Shown here: in pieces, positions 46,394-57,039 of the stretch
How the letters are laid out: each line of letters starts with the position of its first letter
Position numbering within the stretch: the first letter of the stretch is position 1
Assembly: GCA_015146655.1 (NCBI GenBank)
Contig: VKHL01000001.1
Coordinates: forward strand, 365,501 to 429,500
Length of the DNA: 64,000 bases
Reading direction: 5' to 3'
Origin: Ochromonas danica
Taxonomy: Eukaryota > Sar > Chrysophyceae > Chromulinales > Chromulinaceae
Made by a program: the position numbers and the translations under genes
The notes under the pieces: model-generated
What the model saw: the letters and a program-made list of their open reading frames with translations, nothing else
What the model was told of the DNA's origin: nothing
Databases searched by the model: none

Positions 46394-47486
46394 ATGGCTG
46401 GGTCAGATCCTGAAGCAAACATTGAATCCTATTTAAGAGAAGGTGATTAGAATTCTTGGAAACTAAAAATCTCCTCTTCTCGTGTATTAAGTTTTCCACT
46501 TTGTCATATCTTAGTGATGGGTTGTGCTGATGGCCCTTTGGATGAATCAATACAAGAACTGCGATCCGATTTGATGAAAGTGAGTCCCATTGCTTGAAAC
46601 CAGTTTTATAAAACATTTCACAGTCTCTTGTCTCTCCGTTTTAGATTGCTGCATCAAAAGGATTGGGAGAATTGAATCCTAACAAGCTTGATAAGGTATG
46701 AGATTGGAATGGGTTATATTTCATTTGTTTCATTTGGTCAGCCTTGTCCTCTTAACAATTGTTTGTATGACAACAGGCTTTGGGCAAACTAAAGGAAGCT
46801 ACCAAGACTCAATTTAATAAAAACATGGCCAAGTTTATGCTTTATTCTGTCAGAAATGTCTTCAACCCACCGTCATCTTCCTCTGTCAGTGGTAGCAGCA
46901 ATACCAACAGCTCCATTGACACAGACTTGCATTCAAATGCTGAATTGGCTGAATTAGAAAAAGAAATCGCTAATAAAAGGGCTTTGTATCAGAAAGCACG
47001 GCGAGAATATCAGCAGATTACTAGCAACAGTCGGGACATGAATAGCCTCATCAAAGAGATGCGCAATGCTCTGTTTACGCTCCGGGTGGCTTCACAGTCA
47101 TTTGAAGAATTAGGCTCTCATAGTCTTGAGGATGCAACGGCATTAATTCAGCAGCACAGAGTGAGACTGGTGCAATGTATGGAACAAGGGAAAGGTAGGC
47201 AACGTGAACTTCTTGTTGAATGTTATCGCTATTCTCTTTTAATGCAATGATTGGAATGTCTTGTAGAACTGTTGAATAAGCTGAATGATAATGTTGAAGT
47301 CGCGGAGGATGAAGAAGACAATATGGGCGACACTGGCACAGGTGGGTGGATAAGACTTTCCTTGATCATGAGAACTAACTGATTGTTTTATTCTTAGATG
47401 ACTCCAAGGGCCCAAGTTCATCAACTATACCGAGCGGGGACGCCAGCTCTATTCAAAAAATAGTTCAGGGCTTGCATGGGAAGTAA
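46394..47486 (+). CDS. MIS12: Kinetochore protein MIS12 (Mtw1)
   Basis: Six short exons (46394-46442, 46515-46579, 46645-46695, 46777-47194, 47267-47341, 47398-47486) encode 248 residues in frame. MIS12 is a subunit of the MIS12 complex that links CENP-C to the NDC80 complex at kinetochores. The match with yeast Mtw1 rests on FNKNMAKFMLYSVRNVF, equivalent to DKNFDKLELYVLRNVL, followed after a Ser-rich loop by coiled coil (ELEKEIANKRALYQKARREY) and the FTLRVASQSFEEL end of the domain (Mtw1 FTIRGFKQKLNEL). The N-terminal half is helical, and the acidic tail is variable. It is the most intron-dense gene of the window for its size. It converges with FKBP 48 nt away. Confidence 0.75.
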
Positions 47487-47534
47487 GCTATAGTGTAATA
47501 TATAATTAATGTCTACAGCGACAAGTTAAATGCT

Positions 47535-48080
47535 TTACAAATCACCGGGACTAACTCTAGCAGCCTTGAGCATTTCGCGGGCTTCTGCCGCACTCTTGCC
47601 TTTACCAGATTTAACTTTATGGATCTCAATCTCAAAGACAAGCGGAGTGTAAGGGGGGATGCGGGGAGGGCTGCCACGCTCACCGTAGGCTAAGTCGTAA
47701 GGAATGTAGAGCTTCCATTTATCACCTTCAGCCATTAATTGCATTGCTTCTGTCCAACCTTTGATGACTTGATTGGGAGCGAAGCTGGTGGTGCCGGAAT
47801 CAAATCTCTTGCCGTCCTTGAAAGTACCGGAATAGGTCACCTCACATGTATCGGAGACAGTTGGGCTGCGAGCATCACTCTTTTCAGATGACTTAATAAT
47901 CTCAATGAGCATCCCAGACTTGAGCTGGATCACACCCTCCTTTTGGGCAACTTCTTCTAGAAACTTTGCCCCTGTTCTCTTCAGATAACTGTTCATATCA
48001 CCTTTCTTCTTATCTGCTCCATAGACAGCAAAAAAGAAGAGGCAAAATAACACAAAAGTTAAGATAGCAATAGTTTGCAT
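47535..48080 (-). CDS. Secreted or ER FKBP-type peptidyl-prolyl isomerase
   Basis: One exon encodes 181 residues. FKBPs catalyse cis-trans isomerisation of prolyl bonds. The domain at ~70-160 shows VTYSGTFKDGKRFDSG, PNQVIKGWTEAMQLMAEGDKW, YIPYDLAYGERG and PPYTPLVFEIEIHKV, with the Tyr, Phe, Asp and Trp of the active-site pocket. A signal peptide (MQTIAILTFVLFCLFFFAVYG) and the Mip/FkpA-like helical region before the domain suggest an ER-lumen or periplasm-like form; no KDEL-type tail, the end is PGDL. The start at 48080 is the first ATG. An upstream in-frame TTG is not a start. Confidence 0.93.
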   Translation of the reverse strand: MQTIAILTFVLFCLFFFAVYGADKKKGDMNSYLKRTGAKFLEEVAQKEGVIQLKSGMLIEIIKSSEKSDARSPTVSDTCEVTYSGTFKDGKRFDSGTTSFAPNQVIKGWTEAMQLMAEGDKWKLYIPYDLAYGERGSPPRIPPYTPLVFEIEIHKVKSGKGKSAAEAREMLKAARVSPGDL

Positions 48081-48624
48081 TTTAAATCTCTTTAACAAAC
48101 TGAACTGGATAGTCTATCCTGGGTGTCTCAAGAGCAAACAGCCGACAAGAAGAACAACAACAACAACATCAAAACTCAGTTTTCACGAAACTAACCTTTT
48201 CCGTTTTCCGTTTTCCGTTTTCCGTTTTCCGTTTTCCGTTTTCCGTTTTCCATTTTCGGTAAAAATGATCAAAAAGTGAGTTATATCTCGTATTTTCCAT
48301 AGCAAGAACAGTCCCCAGTGGCCAAAATCGGAAATCTGGAAATGTCCCCCTCCCACAGAGGTTGAGGCACACGCTCTGGCAGACAGACCGCTGAGGGCAG
48401 GTTGGCCAGAAGTGGTGCGAGTTGGTGCCCGATCTCAGTGGACATCTGACATCTGACTGCTAATCTGTCCTTTCTCTTTTCAACACAGAAGAGAATCGAG
48501 TAGTGTAGAGACTATCACAGTCATTGCAGAACTAAATAAGATAGTAGTGAGAAGAAGTTCAATAGAACTCACCCTTATTTTCATATTCCATTGTAGAAAG
48601 ATCGTATTTTTCTTGATATTGAGA
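48081..48624. promoter_or_regulatory. Divergent promoter region with a TTTTCCG minisatellite, FKBP / epimerase
   Basis: 544 nt. Seven tandem 7-nt TTTTCCG units lie at about 48197-48245 with a variant after them. Two TCTGG (48335-48339, 48375-48379) and one CCAGA (48406-48410) lie between the repeat and the epimerase. Confidence 0.5.
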
Positions 48625-50601
48625 ATGGATATGCGAGCAGGAAAGTGGACTTCCCTCCTTCCTTTAACTTGCTCCTTGATCTGGTTGATCTTAAGTGCAG
48701 CAGAACCATATTTTGCTAATAATCGAACTTTAACTAGTAAGAAACCAACTGTCTTGATTACAGGCGCAGGAGGATTTATTGGTGCTCATCTCTCCAAGCA
48801 CTTACAAGAGTCTGGTGAAGTTGATGTTGTAGGTTTAGATATCTTCAATAACTATTACAACCCTGCTTTGAAGTGGCATCGTGTGGAGTCGCTTTTAGTT
48901 CCAGCGGGAGTTACTCTCATTGAAGGTGATGTATGTGATGACGTTTTGATCTCCAGTCTGATGGAGAAATATCAATTCATTGCTATCTATCATCTTGCGG
49001 CACAAGCTGGTGTTCGTTACTCGCTAAAGAAGCCTCAAGCATATGTTAGAGAAAATGTTAAGTGCTTTGTATCTCTTATCGAGCACATTAGATCTTATGC
49101 AGAAAGTGGCAAACAAGCCCCTCGATTACTCTATGCTTCTTCATCCTCTGTGTATGGATTAAGCGAAGCAATTCCGTTTTCTGAAACAGATCGAGTAGAT
49201 AAATTATCGAATCTTTATGGCGCAACAAAAAGAATGAATGAAATAACAGCCTTTGCTTACCATAATTTGTTCAATATTTCCTCCATAGGATTCCGATTCT
49301 TCACTGTCTATGGGCCGTGGGGTCGTCCTGATATGGCAGCATATCTCTTTTCTGATAATATTCTCAAGGGCCAACCGATTACAGTTTTCAATGATGGAAA
49401 TCTCATGCGTGACTTTACCTATGTGGAGGATATTGTGGCTGGCCTTGCCGCGTCGCTTAAAGTACCTCTCAACAAGCCTCTTGTGCTTAACTTAGGAAAT
49501 AATAAACCTGTGCAAGTCATGAAATTTATTCGAATATTAGAGGACCTTCTGGGGAAGAAGGCAAATATTCAGTATGCTGTCTCCAAAGCAGAGATTCCTA
49601 CCACATTCGCAAATATATCTTTAGCACAGTCTCTTTTGGGTTATGAGCCAAAGACTAATATTGAAGAAGGATTGAAGAATTTTGTTGAATGGTATAAAAC
49701 TCAAGAGCGTGCTGCCATTCCTTGTGAGAGTGAATGTGTGGTATTGCCTGATTTGTGCCACAGTACTGGTATGGCAACTGCTGCTCAGAATTCCAGGTCT
49801 TTTACAAGGACCTGTGATTTTGTCATCTATAGCACAGCAGTAGATTCGTTAGAACAGTTCTCGTGGTGGCATGTGAAAGCTCCAAAGTCCGGTCTTCAAA
49901 TATGTTATGTCTTGTTCTCCAAGCCAGGTTCTGCTGCAAATCTCTCTTCCCCCAAGCATCGACGCCTTTTATTACATTGGAAGGTGATTGAAGTTGAAGG
50001 TCTGGCATCTGCTGAAAGTGAGAAGAAATTGACACATATTTTGAAGCTCACACCAGGAACCTTTTTTGCTTCCAAAGTCACGTATGCCATGTACGTAAGC
50101 TCTCACATAAAGCATCTGGGGCTTCTTTCTAGAATCACGGATCTTTTGAAACCTAAAGACAGAATAGCAATGGTAGTTGTTCGTGCTGGGCTAAAGGATG
50201 AGGAGACCATCTTGGCCAACAACAACACTTCTCAACGACAGATTTCAGCATATGAGAAATATGCGGATGATGGAATATGCTTCAAGGAGCTTCTATTCGA
50301 TGATTCAATAATAGTTCATAACTTGCAATCTGTAGCTGCTAAGCAGCTCCGTTGCAGCTGGTACCATGAATTTCATCAATGGCCAGTGAATGGCCAAATC
50401 TCTGGAGCCTTTTCCTTGGCTCAAGCTGTTCCTAAAGCCCAAAGAGTGCATGCTTGCGATCTTCTGAAAGATCGAAGTTCGAGTGACGTTATTCGCATTC
50501 CTATTGCGGTTAGTAATAGTCCCAGCGATGTCTCGTTTGTGCATGTGTTTCCTAATAAAGCGTTGCACAGTCGAGAGCATGATAAAGTGAATGGAAATTA
50601 A
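48625..50601 (+). CDS. UDP-glucuronate 4-epimerase with C-terminal TOD1/MUCI70 (DUF616)-like domain
   Basis: One exon encodes 658 residues. A short N-terminus with a membrane anchor (SLLPLTCSLIWLILSAAEP) indicates a Golgi type-II protein. Residues ~40-370 are an extended SDR: GAGGFIG, the SSSVYG catalytic Ser region, LYGATK with Tyr/Lys and FFTVYGPWGRPDMA typical of UDP-GlcA epimerases, making UDP-GalA. From ~385 a second domain follows: CDFVIYSTAVD, WKVIEVEGL, KLTHILKLTPGTFF, TYAMYVSSHI, a YEKYADDGI block and LRCSWYHEFHQWPVNGQ. Compared from memory it follows the TOD1/MUCI70 order, but the Asp of the WxD site and the RDQ motif are lost. It may therefore be a non-catalytic or altered partner. 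It ends 99 nt from AGM1. Confidence 0.78.
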   Translation: MDMRAGKWTSLLPLTCSLIWLILSAAEPYFANNRTLTSKKPTVLITGAGGFIGAHLSKHLQESGEVDVVGLDIFNNYYNPALKWHRVESLLVPAGVTLIEGDVCDDVLISSLMEKYQFIAIYHLAAQAGVRYSLKKPQAYVRENVKCFVSLIEHIRSYAESGKQAPRLLYASSSSVYGLSEAIPFSETDRVDKLSNLYGATKRMNEITAFAYHNLFNISSIGFRFFTVYGPWGRPDMAAYLFSDNILKGQPITVFNDGNLMRDFTYVEDIVAGLAASLKVPLNKPLVLNLGNNKPVQVMKFIRILEDLLGKKANIQYAVSKAEIPTTFANISLAQSLLGYEPKTNIEEGLKNFVEWYKTQERAAIPCESECVVLPDLCHSTGMATAAQNSRSFTRTCDFVIYSTAVDSLEQFSWWHVKAPKSGLQICYVLFSKPGSAANLSSPKHRRLLLHWKVIEVEGLASAESEKKLTHILKLTPGTFFASKVTYAMYVSSHIKHLGLLSRITDLLKPKDRIAMVVVRAGLKDEETILANNNTSQRQISAYEKYADDGICFKELLFDDSIIVHNLQSVAAKQLRCSWYHEFHQWPVNGQISGAFSLAQAVPKAQRVHACDLLKDRSSSDVIRIPIAVSNSPSDVSFVHVFPNKALHSREHDKVNGN

Positions 50602-50700
50602 CAACTTTCTTTTGATTTGGAGTTAATTCGTGTTAGAATTGAATAAATTTAGACTAGTTTGATAATGAAATTGTATAACATAGTAAAATTAGCAAATTTA

Positions 50701-52350
50701 CTATTGGAAGAAATGATGCAATGCTCTTTCAGTGGCTGTCACCAAGTCATTGACACCCTCTAATGTTTCGGCTTCGGCATAGATACGCACCACATCTTCC
50801 GTTCCAGAAGGTCTAACAAAGCAGCGACCTTGTGGTACTTTTTTCATGGCATTGTCCAACTCTTCTTGTAATGAGAGGGGAGCAACTAGTCGCATCTCAT
50901 CCTCACTGCAGAGAAGTTGTGACTTGTCTGGCACATTGACCTTGCATTGCTTGCTGGGAAGATCTTGATACATAGTAAGCCATTGTTCCACACTCATGTT
51001 CTTAACGTTCAAGATGGCAAGAACTGTTAGCATGTCACTCAGTGCATCGCCAACAGTGTGGTTAATTACCCTCAAACAAGCCTGCAGTCTAGTGAATGCT
51101 ATACTGTGTTTCTTTTCCAATAATCCTTCACCTTGACTATGTGCAGTAATTGCTGCTTTCGCTCTTGGTGAGAAATTGACAGTGCCATGACCATTGGCCT
51201 CAAAGTAGATGCCAACATCCAATGATTGCGCAGCATGATGAAGATATTTCACACCTGTCTTCGCAAAAACTATAGAAGTGAACTTTCGTAAGAAGGCTGT
51301 ACTTGCTCCATTGGCATATGCAGTTTGAACAATGCCTTGACTGAGAGAAGAAGCTACCCCTGCATTAAGAAGTTCTTCTTGTAGGAAGGATGCTATCAAT
51401 ACAGCAATTCGATCACCATCCAACAAATGCCATCCATCTTCTAAAAACACATGAAATACAATTCTATCTCCATCTCCATCAAATGAACATAATAACTTCC
51501 CTTGATCATCTATAGCACTGACATTTAAAGGAGGTTGTTGTAACTTCTGTGCATGTTCAGCACCACAATTAGCATTAACAGATCCTTCTCTTGCTTTATT
51601 ACGAACTTCAATCTGCCATCCTGGTATCCCACCATTTTCTTGTGCTATAGTAAGAAATTGTTCAACAGTAATTGATCCCACTCCAAAGGATGCATCAAGG
51701 ACGAGAGTACGAGGTGTTGCAGTGGATAGCGGATGATCAGCAGTGCTAGTTAGTGATTGATAACCACCTAATAACTCCTTATAATAATTTAATAATATCA
51801 CCTCAGATTGAAATTCTTGAGGTCGTGTTTTGGTACGATTAAATGCATCAACACAGAAATGTAACGCTGGTGTGATAACTTCTCCTAAATGAAGTGCTAC
51901 ACCACCCACTGCCTTAATCCCTTTCCCTACACAATCTACTAAGATTGGACTATGAGTTCGTGTATCCCAACCTACCATAACAATTCCTTGTGAAGCATTT
52001 TGAGACAATCCTGTATACATTTTCTCAATTTCTTCTAGAAATTCATTTAATGGTAAATTAGCTAATCTCTCAGAGAGACTTTCCCAATTCTTTGTTAACA
52101 TCCCACCATCAACATCAACAATTTTCACACCATTATCTCTTTCTAAATTATGAGAAGCCGTTACCATAATTCCAGTACATTTACCATAACAATCAAAGGA
52201 TCGTAAGGCAGCAATCATACCCACACGAATAAAGAGTTGATGAAGACTTTCTTCATATAGACTACGAAATCCAGCCGTTCCATAAGCATAATACTTTTCA
52301 CTATGGATAGGAATATTATCAAAAGCAGCTCTTAATTGATGGCGATTCAT
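50701..52350 (-). CDS. PGM3: Phosphoacetylglucosamine mutase (AGM1/PGM3)
   Basis: One exon encodes 549 residues. The enzyme converts GlcNAc-6-phosphate to GlcNAc-1-phosphate on the way to UDP-GlcNAc. The phosphoserine loop is VTASHNLERDNGVK with Ser66 as catalytic; the metal loop FDGDGDRIVF lies near residue 290; the sugar-binding end has CFVRPSGTEDVVRIYAEAE. Length and order match eukaryotic AGM1. No targeting signal, so it is cytosolic. Its product feeds N-glycosylation, chitin and the GT60 enzyme of this window. ABC-F follows upstream on the same strand with 457 nt between. Confidence 0.96.
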   Translation of the reverse strand: MNRHQLRAAFDNIPIHSEKYYAYGTAGFRSLYEESLHQLFIRVGMIAALRSFDCYGKCTGIMVTASHNLERDNGVKIVDVDGGMLTKNWESLSERLANLPLNEFLEEIEKMYTGLSQNASQGIVMVGWDTRTHSPILVDCVGKGIKAVGGVALHLGEVITPALHFCVDAFNRTKTRPQEFQSEVILLNYYKELLGGYQSLTSTADHPLSTATPRTLVLDASFGVGSITVEQFLTIAQENGGIPGWQIEVRNKAREGSVNANCGAEHAQKLQQPPLNVSAIDDQGKLLCSFDGDGDRIVFHVFLEDGWHLLDGDRIAVLIASFLQEELLNAGVASSLSQGIVQTAYANGASTAFLRKFTSIVFAKTGVKYLHHAAQSLDVGIYFEANGHGTVNFSPRAKAAITAHSQGEGLLEKKHSIAFTRLQACLRVINHTVGDALSDMLTVLAILNVKNMSVEQWLTMYQDLPSKQCKVNVPDKSQLLCSEDEMRLVAPLSLQEELDNAMKKVPQGRCFVRPSGTEDVVRIYAEAETLEGVNDLVTATERALHHFFQ

Positions 52351-52807
52351 CGCAGCAATTCAATCTATTCCTGCCATCTTCAGCTTCTTCGCCGTCCTTT
52401 CCGGGTTTTCGTAATGTTGAAAGCTTGTATTTTCGATGTTTTGAATTTTGGGTGGATTAGATGGCTTAGTTGAGTTGACAGGTGGTAGTTAAGTTATGAG
52501 CTAAACTCATACTGTAAGTTTTTACTCATCAACTTTTTTGTCAAACCGCTAGAAGAAGCGAATCCTTACTTATTTGTAGTTATTTGTCTTTGTTTAAATG
52601 TTGCGGTAAATACCTGGTAAATAGCTGCGGAAGCTCATCCCTCACCTTCAGGAGCTCGTGTGGAGACACAAACATGGTGAGAAAGACGTCGAACACAAAG
52701 TTTTGAAGAGACTACCAATAGCAACCGTAAGTAAGTTTAACACATTAAACAGGCAAACTTCAACTTCGCCACCTATACTGTGGTTCAATCCCACAATAAA
52801 GATCATT
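52351..52807. other. Intergenic region, AGM1 / ABC-F
   Basis: 457 nt, promoter of AGM1 and 3' end of ABC-F. Two GGTAAATA copies (52604-52611, 52616-52623) lie in it. A short ATG-led plus-strand frame shows no domain. Confidence 0.5.
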
Positions 52808-55491
52808 CTATGCTCGAGCTGCAAGAGTCATCCATCTTGCCTCCTTCGTTGCTAATTCAGCACGTAGTTTATTCAATCTCTCAGTTATTTCAGTCTCTCG
52901 GGAGTTACTTGTTCGCTTCTTTCCTGCATAAAAATCCGCCAACTCTTGCTCAACCTCATTAATCTGCACCCCCAAGCGAGCAACCTCTTTTTCCAGCTTG
53001 GGTAGCTCTTTGCGTTCGTTATAGTTCAATGGAGGGCCACTAGAAGAAGCGCTTGAGAGAATGGGGGAATCAGCGATTTTGGGCGGTGAAGACGTCGACT
53101 TCTTCTTAGACGAAGATTCTTCCCCTTTCGTCGTCACACCACCATTATTTGCCTTACCCTTCTTACCATCGCGTTTGGTGGCATAAAGTTCCAGATATTG
53201 ATCATATGATCCTAAGAAATCAACAATTTTATACTCATCATCAGCATTGTCCTCCTCTGGCATGTTATCTCCATCAGTTTGACGATGCAAACTGTGAGGC
53301 ATCAAAAACAAATGATCTGTAACTGCGTTTAGAAAGGCAATATCATGAGAAACTACAACTACCACTCCTGGAAAACTATTGACAATATAGTCTTCTAAGG
53401 CAGTAATAGCTTGAATATCAAGATCATTGGTCGCCTCATCCAAGAGTAAGACGTTGGGCTGTGAGGCCAAGAGGTGAAGCAATTGCAATCGTCGTCGCTC
53501 TCCACCACTAAGCTGTCCGACTTTATTATACCATTTAGAGGCAGGAAATTGAAGGTGTGTCAGCCATTTGCGAATTTCATTCTCATTGAAAGCTCCAGAA
53601 TTGCCTGACCCCACCGACTCCACAACAGCAGCTTGAATAGCAGAAGTCTTGCCAGCAAGACGTTTACGGCGATTGCCAATCTCCGTTTCTTCGATCACTA
53701 ATTGAATGCGATTACCCGAGGGGCGGTTGGGAATATCTTGATCTGCTGCTTTCTCCACAGCTTGCATGATGTAATTGAAGATAGACATTCCTTCTTCTTC
53801 TTTAGTCAAAACGAGACCACTTTGTGAGTAGTAACCAAGTCGAACAGTGTCACCCACTGTGACATGACCTGCAGTGAGATTCTGCTGACCAGCAATCAAC
53901 TTCAAAAATGTGCTCTTGCCCACTCTGTTCAATAAAGAGACAGCAAGGGAGAAGAGTAAGCATGAGATAGGAGATGTAGATACATGAATGCTTATTACCC
54001 GTTAGGTCCCACGACACCAATGCGATCTTTTGGTTGTAGAGAATAGGTGAAATCTTCAAACAGTGTTCTTCGACGATCAGGTGCTTCAAGAAAAGAATAA
54101 CTCGCAGCTCGAATATCAATAATCTTTCCGCCAAGTCGAGCAGTCTTGCTGTCCAGTACAATGCGTGGTATGGTTTGTAGGCGTTCACCCATATCATCCA
54201 GCGACTTTGACAACTCATGATAAGCTTCTTGACGTGCCTTGGACTTCGCTTGTCTCGCTCGGGGCTGTTTGCTCATCCATTCAGATTCTGTACGCATCTT
54301 TGTTTGCATTCGTTCTTGTTCACGTTCCATGGCGTTGACGAGCTCTGCCTTGCGAGTCTGTACACAGTAGAACCATTATAATCCCATTAGAAACATAATC
54401 TAAGACGCAAATAAGCATTTAGATGTACCAGATAGTCGCTATATCCCCCATCATAACATACAATCGTTCCTTTTTCGAGTTCTAAAACTATGAGGTTGAA
54501 TCACACAACACGTCACACAACATGTTAGTTTTAGTACATGTAAGGTTGTAGTATGGATAAATGTGAAGAGTTCACTTACTCCGATCACAGGTATTTTCCA
54601 TGAAATGACGATCATGTGTCACTAAGACAGTTGCTAAACCCTTTCTTTGAGCTCTTTCACGGAGATATTTAGCCAACCAATGTAGGCATTGTGCATCAAG
54701 ATGATTTGTGGGCTATACATTCAACATAACTTTAGCCTACAAAATACTGAAAATGCCTTATTTTAAAAACAAGATCTTACCTCATCGAGCAATAAGATAT
54801 CTGGCTCTTGTAAAAGAGCAGCAGCTAAGGCTAGCTTCTTTTTCTCTCCACCACTCAGTGTCTGTAAGGATTGGAGAATCTTCTCTGAAGAAAGTTGTAA
54901 ATGTTCCAAAAAATCTTCTGATGTTTGTAATATTTCTCCTGCCTCTGTTAAAAAGACTTCTTGAGATATCTCATCTGCTTGATCTGTAGAAAATTGATCA
55001 GGATGGTGTAATACTTGATAATATCGTAATAAAGGTGGGAAAAAACGAAAGAGCAAATCATAACCAAAACCATCTAGAGAGACATCTTGTTCTACATAGA
55101 TTAGCTTATATCCATTACCTATACGAACAGTCCCACCATCTGATGTATCAACACCAGCTAAACATTTCAATAATGTGCTCTTGCCAGTACCATTAGGACC
55201 AATTAAAGCAACACATTGTCCTCTCGTCACTGCAAGACTGACATCTTTGAATTGAGCTACTTCAGCATGTGACTTACTAAGATTATCACATTGTAATACA
55301 ACGGGTGCTTTGTTTGCTGCACCTCCCTTGCCACCGCCACCACTTATTGTATTGAAATCAGATTGCATGTGCAGCCGGTGCAAAGAACTTGGAGGAAATC
55401 TCCGTCTTAGCATAGAATTCTTCCACCCAAAGGATAGATTTAAACAAAGGCAAATAACCACAACAAAGGAAAGAATTCGCATCTTTCTCAT
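52808..55491 (-). CDS. ABC-F protein (Uup/EF-3-like translation factor), plastid-targeted
   Basis: Exons 55491-54781, 54712-54580, 54487-54429, 54357-53999 and 53924-52808 encode 792 residues. ABC-F proteins have two fused ATPases and bind ribosomes; no membrane part. First domain: Walker A GPNGTGKST, LSGGEKKKL, LLLDE|PTNHLD across the intron. Second: GPNGVGKST rejoined across an intron, LSGGERRRLQLL and LLLDEATNDLD. The linker is charged helix (QERMQTKMRTESEW), the C-terminus is a coiled-coil like Uup (KLEKEVARLGVQINEVEQEL) with a Ser/Lys loop before. The N-terminus is a signal peptide with Trp at +1 (LSFG|WKN), then basic. Start at 55491 is preferred; an in-frame ATG at 55638 would add a second hydrophobic stretch. 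Confidence 0.9.
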
Positions 55492-56044
55492 GGGTTTTGA
55501 TGCAGTTTTGATGTTGTCATTGATTGTTGGACGTGGTGGAATGAAAGGTGTTTCTGTATCTCGTTTCTTCATAAAAGTCGTTTCTCTGCCTATCACACCC
55601 ATAAAACCACAAAAGCAACACAGAGAAAGTGAACTCATCTTCGGTGATTGTTCCACAACCACCTGTCTGGGCTGAAGTGATAAGATAGCTGATAACCTGT
55701 TAGAAGGTTAGGGTCATTACTACCTCCGACTACTAATAGTTGGTACTTTTTTATTGATAAATTATACCTTCTCCAATTCACTTTCAAGAGTGCTTTGTAT
55801 GGCCAAAGTTAGTGTATTAATTGCGTAGATTATCATACGCACGGTTATACTCATGGATATCTATGGCGAGGTCCACACTAGTGTCATGAACCTTGTGATG
55901 GTTTGTTTCTTGCACCAGAATAAGGCTTGGGGTATTGATTTCTTCCATTATCTTTTAAGATCGCATTGTAGCAAGCATCTACATGGAGGTAGTATAATCT
56001 TAAGCATTTTTAACATCTACACAGATATGAAAAGACTACAGTAT
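55492..56044. other. Intergenic region, ABC-F / GNAT
   Basis: 553 nt. It contains the ABC-F promoter and the 3' end of the GNAT gene. I see no supported gene. Confidence 0.5.
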
Positions 56045-56725
56045 CTATTCGTTATTAAGACCATCTAATGAAGCAATCGAGGAACGTAAGGAAGCGAGAT
56101 CTTGTAGCTGCATACCCTTTTCATCAAAGTTATTCGGTTCTAACCACTCTTCCAACGCTTGCTTTATAGGCAACCACTCCTTATCAATAATCGAAAACCA
56201 AGCAGTGTCACGATTTTCCCCGCCCTCCAAGAACATATGTTGACGAAACACACCCTCAAAGGTGAAACCAAATCTTATTGCTGCCCGCTTAGACGCTTCA
56301 TTAGCATTGTTACATTTCCACTCTAATCGACGATACTTCAATACGGACAATGCATAGTCTGCAAAGAGGTAAAATGCTTCTGTGCTAATACGGCTGCGGG
56401 CAATGGAAGGTCCCCAAAGAATTGCACCAATCTCGACAGATCCATGTTGAGGAACGATGTTCATAAATTGTTGAAAGCCGCCAACTTTCCCTGTTTTAAT
56501 GTCAATAACTACAAAAGGGATTCTTTGCTCGTTGTTTAACAACGCAGTCATCCATTGATCGAATGCTACACGGTCAGAAGGAGGACTGCCTAGTAGGTAT
56601 CGATATCGTTCCTTGGCTTCAGGTAAAGCCGCTATTTCATAGATCTCATCGCTGTGTTTAATGTCCAAAGGTTCCAGACGACAGTTCTTCCCTGTCAAGA
56701 CGATCTTCTCAGGTAATTGCCACAT
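56045..56725 (-). CDS. GNAT-family N-acetyltransferase (RimJ/RimL-like)
   Basis: One exon encodes 226 residues. It probably transfers an acetyl group from acetyl-CoA to an amine; the target is unknown. The RimJ-like order is visible: CRLEPLDIKHSDEI at the start, VEIGAILWGPSIARSRISTEAFYL with an acetyl-CoA-binding-like loop (R-x-R-x-S-T-E) and the RRLEWKCNNANEASKRAAIRFGF block that marks the family, then EGVFRQHMF. Residues after 200 are a charged helix. Polyamine, protein N-termini or other amines are equally possible. The start is the first ATG. It diverges from the tocopherol-cyclase-like gene. Confidence 0.88.
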   Translation of the reverse strand: MWQLPEKIVLTGKNCRLEPLDIKHSDEIYEIAALPEAKERYRYLLGSPPSDRVAFDQWMTALLNNEQRIPFVVIDIKTGKVGGFQQFMNIVPQHGSVEIGAILWGPSIARSRISTEAFYLFADYALSVLKYRRLEWKCNNANEASKRAAIRFGFTFEGVFRQHMFLEGGENRDTAWFSIIDKEWLPIKQALEEWLEPNNFDEKGMQLQDLASLRSSIASLDGLNNE

Positions 56726-57039
56726 GATCTAACTGCTGAGTTATTGCTTTTAAGACAAGAACCTATTGTGTGGCTGAAGAGGAGACTTGGCCACTGAATG
56801 TCCACTTGTTCTGGTCCAGCCGCACAGTCAGACAGTGTTCTTGTTTCTTCTTCATCAACAAAAGCAATCCATTTCAAGTCTTATTAACTTCACAGGATTA
56901 CGTAATTTCACATAAAAAATAATACATTTTCTCAATGCCCCGCAAGGGACATCATATACTTGAGGTTATAACTGATAATTTGTGATATTAAAACCCTCAC
57001 CTCTGCCCTTTTCGATTACTTTTTTCCACTTTTTGAGTG
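56726..57039. promoter_or_regulatory. Divergent promoter region, GNAT / tocopherol-cyclase-like gene
   Basis: 314 nt, AT-rich, no clear motif. Confidence 0.3.
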
